From contig CAJPLH010000038.1 of the NCBI GenBank assembly GCA_905371275.1, positions 1-13,416 on the forward strand: 13,416 nt of DNA. Reading direction: 5' to 3'. The position numbers and the translations under genes are program-made. Of the stretch, positions 7,778 through 13,416 are shown piece after piece (position 1 is the stretch's first letter; every line of letters begins with the position of its first letter). The DNA is from Prevotellaceae bacterium. Lineage in GTDB: Bacteria; Bacteroidota; Bacteroidia; Bacteroidales; Bacteroidaceae. The notes below the pieces were generated by a model. The model saw only the letters and a program-made list of their open reading frames with translations, was not told the DNA's origin and ran no database searches.

Positions 7778-10534
7778 TTACCGCGTGTACACCGTCTTTC
7801 CGTGGCTTGTTACCACGATTTCTCCATCGTGTAGTGTGGTGAGTTGACGTCCCGAAAGATCGAAGCGCACCTCATCTGCGCTTTGTCCATTCTCACCACT
7901 TGCACCAGTAGAACGGAGTGCAGCAATGCCAGTGGGGATGGCAGGTATTTCGAATTTTCCTGTTTTGAAATACGCACGAATGGCATTGACCAAACGGAAA
8001 TTGGGTTGATAATACAGATTCTCGTAGATGCTCCACACCGCTCCCTTTGTTCCTCTGCCGGTCAACTCTTTTCCTTCCGCAGCTTCGGGATGCGCCACAA
8101 GGGGATAAGTTCCTCCTACTACACTCATCAGTTTGAAATTGCTGCCTTGCTGGATAAGGCGGAATTTTGCAGGTTTATCGCCCATCGTTGCAGCCACATC
8201 TCCCTTTGCAGGTTGAAGAAACATACCCGACTTGAGATTGTAGACCACATATTGTGTGGCACTGCCACTGCGTTCGTCAGCCACAAGGAGCCAGTTGGCC
8301 GCAGAGTCTGCCACACTCATTGTTTGAGCATAAGTATCAAACGTGTTTGTAGCACGCTTCGCATCTACATTTCTCAGCGTGGGAGCCGCAGCACCTTCGG
8401 GTTGAACGAGCACTCCCGACACTTCTGCATTGGTCAGCACATAGCAACGTTCTGCATTGAGCGCAGCCAAGTTGGTAATGGGCAAATACTTGATGACCTT
8501 ACCCTTTTGTGACAACATTAGAAGTGCTGACTGAATTTCTGATTCAGTAGCCGTAGCGAGATGAGTCTTCACCTCACCGAGATATTTCTCCATATCAGTT
8601 TTGGTATAGTGATTCCACTGACCAACACTGTTATATTCCGCCAAAAACAACTCACGCAGACGCTCCAAATTCTTCTTTTCAAAACGTATCTCAGCCACAG
8701 CCATCATACCCTCATTAGGATCATAGCCTTCGGTAAATCTCAAACGCAAACGCTGCTGCGCAGACAATTCAAGAGTCGATGAAAGCACTATTTCTTGCTG
8801 ATCACCATTACCTAAGGTATAAGTGCCTTGCGTCGTTGTTTTCCCTTTGCTATCCACCACCTGCACTACCACTTTGCGTGCGCGGTATCGGTTACCACTA
8901 TGCTTAGCATCATTTTGCAACACGATGCGGTTCAAAGTTGTTGCTCCCGTGTGCACAAATTCTAGGTAGTGTGGAAATCTTTTGTTACTACCACTCTGCC
9001 ATTCTGTGTGCCAGAACGTTTGGGCATCTCCGTCTAACACCAACGCTGCACGACCATTACTGCCCTCACCCACTGTTTCCTGCGAACTAGAGTTCTTCAC
9101 CGTCCATTCCTTTTGAGGTATTTCCTCATAACTGTCATTCATACGCGTATTCATACGCTGCACTTCTTGCGTGTGCAAAGCCTTCGCCACATATTGCGCT
9201 TGCAGTTGTGCCAACACGGAGTCGGAAGGAAGAAAGTCGCCAGGTTCCACATATTTGAGGGTAATAGGACTGCCAGCCTTGGGTTCAATATAGCCCCCCG
9301 ATTGCATATAAGCCGCATCTTCCCCATCGTAGTTCACTTTAGTTTGATAGATGTCGTTGCGCGCGCCTTTGGCAGTGCCACCATCGGTGTGTCCAAACCA
9401 GAATATGTTGCGGTTAAACCACTCTCCACCTTGCATGGAGCGGGTAAAGATGCGGCGATAGTAGGCTTTGTGGGGCATATGTCCTTGGCTGGTGGCGCCA
9501 CGTGTGAACTCTTCGAGGAAGGCATTAAATCCAGAACCAAAATAGTTGACTTGTCCTGCCATGCGTTGCGAAGAAATGTAGTGCCACTTGTCGTCTAGTC
9601 CGCGCACATTATACCAAGCTGAGATAATGGTGTTCTCGTAGTTGGAACCATCTTTGAGTTGTATCTGTTCGGGCTGCACATTCACCAAAAATCTCACCCA
9701 ATGTCCGGGCTTCCAATAGTCACCGTTGAGCAACACGTGCACACCTGTGCCTTCTCCGCCAAATCGTTCTGCCACAGTGTTTTTGAGTGTACTGTCTATA
9801 GCAATGACGCCACTGCGTTTATATCCTGCCAGCGTGGGATTACTATCGGTATCGCCATTATCCCAAGAGGAGAAGATCACGGTGTGGTTGGTCTTTCCAT
9901 CGGCCATTCTCCCATTATTCTGAATGCCGATATAGCCATTGTGAAAACCAAAGGCTTCAACATACGTGCCTTGAAAATCTACATCTTCGGGAATCTGCAC
10001 TTCGTTGTAAATCCAGTTGTAGACATTGCCTTGTGGCAATCTTGCATTCGTACTCTCAAACCCATTGAGGTGAAGCGAGGGAACGCTGCGCCAAGCAGCT
10101 AGATACACCGCATCAGCACCTTTCACATCGGTAGAAGAGATGTTGAAATCATACAAGGACTGATAGGGTTGCCCATTGCGCAACACAAAACGATACCACC
10201 CTGCTGCAGGGGCACGAAAAGTGAAGGATTTAGCAGACTGATTGGTCACTATATCTTGATTCTTGTCCACTTGATGCACATCGATGACGCCATTGTTTTG
10301 CGACTTCACCGTGTAATTGCCCTTCGGAAAACGGATGTACCACGCAGGCATATAGCCTTGTGCCGGATAACGCTCGGAATATGCTACTTTGTCGGTGCTT
10401 TTCAACTGTTTGTCTACAATGTAACCACCTGCCGTGCCTTGGTTGGCCACACTGATTGTCCAATTAGTTGTTGTTTGCGCCATCATCATTGCTGCAAAAG
10501 CAAAACAGATGAGCGAAAGAATTGTCTTTTTCAT
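7778..10534 (-). CDS. Secreted DUF3472 / F5_8-type-C (discoidin-like) multidomain protein
   Basis: This 918-residue exported protein starts with a clear Sec signal (MKKTILSLICFAFAAMMMAQ). An N-terminal beta-rich domain (about 22-130) precedes a DUF3472 core (about 135-410): WIYNEVQIPED, EAFGFHNGYIGIQNNG, VIFSSWDNGDTD, ERFGGEGTG and DKWHYISSQRM follow the family pattern. Residues about 475-618 look like a discoidin/F5_8C carbohydrate-binding domain (ALVLDGDAQTFWHTEW, HYLEFVHTGATTLNRIVLQ, AVAEIRF). A helical linker (620-685) and a beta-rich region (about 690-845), which could be a ricin-like trefoil, follow. The tail VRFDLSGRQLTTLHDGEIVV (889-908) resembles the short C-terminal motif of many Bacteroidales surface proteins. 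DUF3472 proteins are frequent near glycan-uptake genes but their activity is not established to my knowledge. A role in binding or processing a glycan for the nearby SusCD is inference. Confidence 0.93.
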   Translation of the reverse strand: MKKTILSLICFAFAAMMMAQTTTNWTISVANQGTAGGYIVDKQLKSTDKVAYSERYPAQGYMPAWYIRFPKGNYTVKSQNNGVIDVHQVDKNQDIVTNQSAKSFTFRAPAAGWYRFVLRNGQPYQSLYDFNISSTDVKGADAVYLAAWRSVPSLHLNGFESTNARLPQGNVYNWIYNEVQIPEDVDFQGTYVEAFGFHNGYIGIQNNGRMADGKTNHTVIFSSWDNGDTDSNPTLAGYKRSGVIAIDSTLKNTVAERFGGEGTGVHVLLNGDYWKPGHWVRFLVNVQPEQIQLKDGSNYENTIISAWYNVRGLDDKWHYISSQRMAGQVNYFGSGFNAFLEEFTRGATSQGHMPHKAYYRRIFTRSMQGGEWFNRNIFWFGHTDGGTAKGARNDIYQTKVNYDGEDAAYMQSGGYIEPKAGSPITLKYVEPGDFLPSDSVLAQLQAQYVAKALHTQEVQRMNTRMNDSYEEIPQKEWTVKNSSSQETVGEGSNGRAALVLDGDAQTFWHTEWQSGSNKRFPHYLEFVHTGATTLNRIVLQNDAKHSGNRYRARKVVVQVVDSKGKTTTQGTYTLGNGDQQEIVLSSTLELSAQQRLRLRFTEGYDPNEGMMAVAEIRFEKKNLERLRELFLAEYNSVGQWNHYTKTDMEKYLGEVKTHLATATESEIQSALLMLSQKGKVIKYLPITNLAALNAERCYVLTNAEVSGVLVQPEGAAAPTLRNVDAKRATNTFDTYAQTMSVADSAANWLLVADERSGSATQYVVYNLKSGMFLQPAKGDVAATMGDKPAKFRLIQQGSNFKLMSVVGGTYPLVAHPEAAEGKELTGRGTKGAVWSIYENLYYQPNFRLVNAIRAYFKTGKFEIPAIPTGIAALRSTGASGENGQSADEVRFDLSGRQLTTLHDGEIVVTSHGKTVYTR

Positions 10535-10559
10535 TGTGTTGTATAGTGTATTGTGTTGT
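10533..10559. repeat. Short direct repeat in the DUF3472 leader
   Basis: ATTGTGTTGT occurs at 10533-10542 and again at 10550-10559. On the transcript this gives an A/C-rich, weakly structured leader (ACAACACAAT twice) ending at the start codon. No Shine-Dalgarno sequence is present. Such leaders are normal in Bacteroidota and may aid initiation. Confidence 0.4.
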
Positions 10560-10615
10560 GTCGTATAGAAAACGAATCTCTAGCAAAACTTGATATATGC
10601 AAACCTTGCAGCACC

Positions 10616-10678
10616 ATTGGTTTTTACCCGGTGCAGAGTTATTAGTTTTTATCGGTGTAAAGGTATTGTTTTTTGGTG
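10616..10678. repeat. Three imperfect direct repeats upstream of the DUF3472 gene
   Basis: ATTGGTTTTTACCCGGTG (10616-10633), ATTAGTTTTTATCGGTG (10641-10657) and ATTGTTTTTTGGTG (10665-10678) repeat with starts 25 and 24 nt apart, each an ATTRG/T-run ending in GGTG. They lie 82-144 nt before the start codon. The regular spacing suggests regulator binding sites or an old tandem duplication. No exact TAnnTTTG promoter was found between them and the gene. Confidence 0.4.
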
Positions 10679-11070
10679 GAAATCACAATAATTGGACGGA
10701 AAAACATCAGTATTTTCACATAAGATTAGGGTTTAGGAGGTGGGAAGTGAATAAGAGAAGACAGGTTTATCGGTTAGTGGCGATGTAGATGTAGCGCACT
10801 TATTCGTGGGATGAAGCAACCAACAGCGGAGAAGAATGGCTCTATAAGTATATGGGGAGATAAAGGGGGAAAGAGGGAAAAAATCACAAAAAACCGCACA
10901 ACAAAATCCTCTCACCCTCATTTTCGTCATCTTTGAATATCAAAAATAGAGATAAATGTAGTGATTGTTTTTCTCGCAAAAATAAGGAGAGTTTGCAGCT
11001 CGGTCTTGTGCAAAGTGGAAGAAGTAAGGACAAGGAATGACAATCTTGAATAGTGGAGGGAGAAAATCCC

Positions 11071-11573
11071 CCTCGCGCACGTAAGCGCACACACGCTCAC
11101 GCGTACAGGCGCACATACCACAGGAGTTTTATTTTTTTGCTGTCACAAGTGTCACACTGCACGTTCACAAACGCTTTTATGATGACGAAAATCGACATTT
11201 ACTCACCCCAAAAACGACACGTCGGTCGAAGAAAAACAACATATCGTTTTCAACAAAACGACGTGTCACTTTCAACAAAACAACGTGTCGTTTTCTATAA
11301 AACAACGTATCGTTTTTCGTAAAACAAGCCGTCGGGATTATGACGATATTGACCCATTTCGATTTAAAGCGAATTACTTTCACGACTCTCCATCCGTATA
11401 ATTATGCTGTTTGATTGTATTTTCTCGAGTTTATGGAGGATTTTTGAAGACAAACTCCAAACAAACATTAAAACAAAATACAACCATCTAGAATACAATG
11501 CTTTGAAACAAAAGTGTGACACTTGTGACAGCAAAAAACACAAAACTCTTGTATTGTGCGTACGCGCGCGAGG
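11071..11573. repeat. Inverted-repeat-bounded element of about 500 bp, possibly a MITE-like or invertible segment
   Basis: The inner arms 11133-11158 and 11513-11538 are perfect 26-bp reverse complements, each carrying TGTCACAAGTGTCAC, in which TGTCACA occurs twice as a direct repeat. The similarity continues outward through GAGTTTT, a GCAC/ATAC stretch and a terminal CCTCGCGC (11071 on the left, 11573 on the right). The left arm is about 27 nt longer because of extra GC/CA repeats. The 354-bp interior carries a 22-bp tandem array and no gene. No transposase is present, so if mobile it is non-autonomous. Alternatives are an invertible segment or a large transcribed hairpin. Confidence 0.6.
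11210..11340. repeat. 22-bp tandem repeat array, about six degenerate units
   Basis: Units begin at 11210, 11232, 11255, 11277, 11299 and 11321 and are 22 bp long (one is 23). The third to fifth units are closest to AAAACAACGTGTCGTTTT plus a 4-nt joiner; the first and last are degenerate. Each unit core is nearly palindromic (AAAACRAC against GTCGTTTT), so every unit is a potential dyad. There are no unique spacers, so this is not a CRISPR array. It resembles iteron or operator clusters, but nothing nearby shows what would bind it. Confidence 0.75.
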
Positions 11574-11641
11574 AAGAAATCCGGTGTTTCGCCCAAAAGT
11601 AAACAAAACAAAATTCATTGATGATGTATATTCGCAAATAG

Positions 11642-11680
11642 AGAGGCTGCAACACCACAACGTGGTGATACAGCCCCTCT
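11642..11680 (-). terminator. Hairpin after susD, probable end of the susCD transcript
   Basis: AGAGGCTG (11642-11649) pairs with CAGCCCCTCT (11671-11680, one bulged C), enclosing an inner perfect stem CACCAC/GTGGTG (11653-11658 and 11662-11667). On the minus strand it starts 24 nt after the susD stop. The downstream tract (ATTTGCG) is not a strong U-run, so termination may be partial. Confidence 0.6.
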
Positions 11681-11703
11681 GGGAAAATGAAACAAGTTAT
11701 AGG

Positions 11704-13314
11704 TTAGAATCCTGCGTTTTGTTTAATCTTTGAATTACGATCGATGGCACTTTGTGGGATGGGCCAGTAACGGAATTCAGGTTTGAACAAACGGTTTTCG
11801 ATGACCTCACGAGTGTCAGACACTGTGGCACGAGTTTCGGGATTTGTACCAGCCATATCCACCGTTCCAGCAACGCGAGTCAAATTGCCATTGAGCACAG
11901 TTTCTGCCACCATCTTACCAGAAGCATCCTTCCAGCGCACGATGTCGGCACGACGGAAACCTTCGCCAGCAAGTTCTACGGAGCGTTCACGGCGAATCAC
12001 TTCACGGAGTGTTTCTTGTGTGGCTGCTTTTGCGCGATTAACCTTGGGCATTCCTGCACGCGTGCGGAGTTGGTCGATGAGGGTATAAACTTCTTCAGAA
12101 GGTCCACTGAGTTCGTTGAGTGCTTCAGCGCGAGAGAGCAACACTTCTGCATAACGGAAGACTACGACTGAGGCTGAAGTACTCCACATATCTGCATATT
12201 GCGTTTTGGGATAAAGATATTTTGCCCAAGTGAGCGCAGTCTTAGAAGAGTTGGCTGCCTTAGTGGGATAGTCAAGATTGTCTTTGCCATTGAGTTGTTT
12301 GTCAAGGGTGTTGTAGACTCCATTCCAATAGTCACAGCCAGGATAGAGAATGGTCTTTGCCATACGTGGGTCGCGGTTGGCGAAGGGATGATTCTTATCG
12401 TAGAGAGGAGACTCTTCTTTGGTCAGACCATCTTTCATAAGATACAAATCTACGAGGTTTTGTGTGGGCACGATGGACGACCATCCACCATCACCATTGT
12501 TGTAGAGCTGTCCCAAGATGGTCAATTCGTTTTGCACCTGATCGTGCTCTTCGGCTGCAATGATTTCTTTCGACTTGTTACCAGCCATAGTGAAAGGAGC
12601 GGCATAGTCTGGGTCGAGCGCGTAGAGGTTCAAATCCATAATAGACTTAGCAGCATCAGCCGCTTGTTGCCAGTTGCCACGATAGAGTGCATAGCGCATT
12701 TTGATGGCTAAGGCAGTACCCTTGGCGATGCGTCCACTTTCTGCGGGAGCATTGGGGAGCAAAGAGATGGCGCGATCGATGTCTTTGTCGAAATGTGCCC
12801 AAACTTCGGCCTCAGTGTTACGAGGCACCTTGGCAGCTTCGGCATTGGGGAAGAAATCGTCCATGATGGGCACACCACCATACCAGAAATTCATGCGCGC
12901 ATAGTCGAAAGCACGAATGGCGAGGGCTTGTCCAAGGATATTGTTGTATATCTTCTTATCAGCAATTTTGGCACGGTCGATGTTGTTGACCACATTGTTG
13001 CAACGCGAAATGGTGCCGAAATCATAGAAAGAAGCTCCAGGGGCACTAGCTGTCCACGTGCCATTGCCCAGAGGGCGCCAACCTTCCCAAGGGAAGTTGT
13101 TGTAGGCAATGTCGGACGCCGCATCTAGATAGAAGATGGAAGAAGAACTCGCCCAGCCGGAATAAGCCGTGGTGAGAAATTTATTGACATCTTCTGCACT
13201 TTTCCAGGTGGTGGAAGGACTAATGGCATCGCGTGGAGTAGTGTCAAGAAAATCAGAACATGAAGTGGCCAAAAGTGCGACTAGCGCAACTACGGCATAT
13301 TTTATACGTTTCAT
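11704..13314 (-). CDS. SusD-family outer-membrane lipoprotein (RagB/SusD)
   Basis: This 536-residue surface lipoprotein would form the ligand-capturing lid of the SusC-type porin encoded just upstream. The lipobox is LLATSC with Cys19, followed by SDFLDTTPRDAIS, the typical SusD start. The tetratricopeptide-like helical core includes ILGQALAIRAFDYARMNFWYGGVPI (about 126-150) and TALAIKMRYALYRGNWQQAADAA. The SusD C-terminal region has VVVFRYAEVLLSRAEALNE, IDQLRTRAGMP, LREVIRRERSVELAGEGFRRADIVRW and the ending FRYWPIPQSAIDRN...QNAGF. Length is usual for the family. It starts 19 nt after the SusC stop and is clearly co-transcribed with it. The substrate cannot be inferred, because no glycoside hydrolase or polysaccharide lyase gene I recognise lies in the window. 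Confidence 0.97.
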   Translation of the reverse strand: MKRIKYAVVALVALLATSCSDFLDTTPRDAISPSTTWKSAEDVNKFLTTAYSGWASSSSIFYLDAASDIAYNNFPWEGWRPLGNGTWTASAPGASFYDFGTISRCNNVVNNIDRAKIADKKIYNNILGQALAIRAFDYARMNFWYGGVPIMDDFFPNAEAAKVPRNTEAEVWAHFDKDIDRAISLLPNAPAESGRIAKGTALAIKMRYALYRGNWQQAADAAKSIMDLNLYALDPDYAAPFTMAGNKSKEIIAAEEHDQVQNELTILGQLYNNGDGGWSSIVPTQNLVDLYLMKDGLTKEESPLYDKNHPFANRDPRMAKTILYPGCDYWNGVYNTLDKQLNGKDNLDYPTKAANSSKTALTWAKYLYPKTQYADMWSTSASVVVFRYAEVLLSRAEALNELSGPSEEVYTLIDQLRTRAGMPKVNRAKAATQETLREVIRRERSVELAGEGFRRADIVRWKDASGKMVAETVLNGNLTRVAGTVDMAGTNPETRATVSDTREVIENRLFKPEFRYWPIPQSAIDRNSKIKQNAGF

Positions 13315-13333
13315 GATAGTGTCTGTTTGGAGG

Positions 13334-13416
13334 TTAGAATGTCACTGAAAGACCCAAAGAATTGGTCATCATGAGTGGATAGTTGGAACCACGTTCCACG
13401 TAGGTTTCAGGATCTG
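13334..13416 (-). CDS. SusC-family TonB-linked outer-membrane porin, C-terminal end only
   Basis: The last 26 codons of a gene entering from the right edge read DPETYVERGSNYPLMMTNSL and then GLSVTF with a TAA stop at 13336-13334. The ending is the standard final beta-strand with a terminal Phe of SusC/RagA barrels, and DPE/YP-type sequences just before it are typical. The position 19 nt ahead of susD confirms a SusC-SusD pair. The plug, barrel and promoter lie outside the window. Confidence 0.9.
   Translation of the reverse strand, partial: DPETYVERGSNYPLMMTNSLGLSVTF

Larger units (their letters stand above)
10535..11703. other. Long intergenic region without a convincing gene
   Basis: About 1.17 kb separates the DUF3472 start from the susD stop. 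Short open frames occur on both strands, but they overlap one another, run through the repeats listed separately, and have low-complexity translations. Outside those repeats (about 10700-11070 and 11341-11512) the sequence is A/T-rich with purine runs and I see no RNA gene, promoter pair or coding signal. An unannotated small RNA cannot be excluded by reading alone. Confidence 0.6.

Noticed and set aside
41..7971. Repeated word GTTTTGAAAT at about 43, 5551, 7130 and 7962
   Set aside because: The copies lie in unrelated coding and intergenic contexts with no shared flanks; ten A/T-rich bases can recur by chance.
7844..8512. Plus-strand open frame of 222 codons inside the DUF3472 gene
   Set aside because: It is antisense to a strongly supported gene, is Cys/His-rich in a shadow-like way, and has no promoter.
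10611..10634. GCACC/GGTGC stem upstream of the DUF3472 gene as a riboswitch or attenuator
   Set aside because: A 5-bp stem with a 14-nt loop is too weak, and it is explained by the GGTG parts of the direct repeats.
10941..10984. Two TATTTTTG words on the minus strand (10948-10941 and 10984-10977) as promoters
   Set aside because: No TTTG lies about 20 nt upstream of either, and such words are frequent by chance in A/T-rich sequence.
11053..11322. Plus-strand open frame of 89 codons across the left inverted arm and the array
   Set aside because: It runs through repeats, its translation is low-complexity and repeats the array, and the opposite strand gives an equally long frame. It is a by-product of repeat composition.
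11210..11340. CRISPR array
   Set aside because: The units adjoin one another with no unique spacers, they diverge from each other, and no cas gene is present.
11364..11660. Minus-strand open frame of 98 codons across the right inverted arm
   Set aside because: The matching SQVSH peptide on the other arm arises only because the DNA arms are repeats. It has no promoter and no domain-like sequence.

Overview
The window reads as chromosomal DNA of a Bacteroidota bacterium, most likely order Bacteroidales (Prevotellaceae or Porphyromonadaceae). The support is a SusC/SusD pair, a TonB-dependent receptor with an N-terminal carboxypeptidase-regulatory-like domain, lipoproteins, a DUF3472 protein, no clear Shine-Dalgarno sequences, and two promoters of the Bacteroides type (TTTG/ATTG, 20 nt, TAnnTTTG). 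Every gene I can support lies on the minus strand, so the window is transcribed from right to left. Family names come from recognising motifs in the translations; no database search was run.

Layout in transcription order. (1) 13416-11704: the last codons of a SusC-type porin, then a complete SusD-type lipoprotein, ending in a strong hairpin. (2) 11703-10535: about 1.17 kb without a convincing gene. It holds a roughly 500-bp element bounded by long inverted repeats with a perfect 26-bp core, a 22-bp tandem array inside it, and three short direct repeats before the next gene. (3) 10534-7778: a 918-residue secreted protein with a DUF3472 core, a discoidin (F5/8 C)-like domain and a beta-rich C-terminal part, followed by a good intrinsic terminator. 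(4) 7619-5704: a promoter, a small MerR-type regulator and the DNA-repair ATPase gene radA, apparently one operon. (5) 5703-5464: an intergenic region with two perfect hairpins, a dyad and a promoter. (6) 5463-1: a three-gene operon of a TonB-dependent receptor, a DUF4876-type lipoprotein and the N-terminal 422 residues of a probable DUF6850-type outer-membrane beta-barrel protein, cut by the window edge.

Two outer-membrane import modules are therefore present. SusCD at the right edge probably binds and imports a glycan or other oligomer, and the DUF3472/F5_8 protein may act extracellularly on or near the same ligand, although the long non-coding gap makes a shared operon unlikely. The TonB/DUF4876/DUF6850 module lacks a SusD and has no known ligand; it is the least-described gene system here. 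The merR-radA pair is housekeeping. The most unusual DNA is the inverted-repeat element and its 22-bp array.
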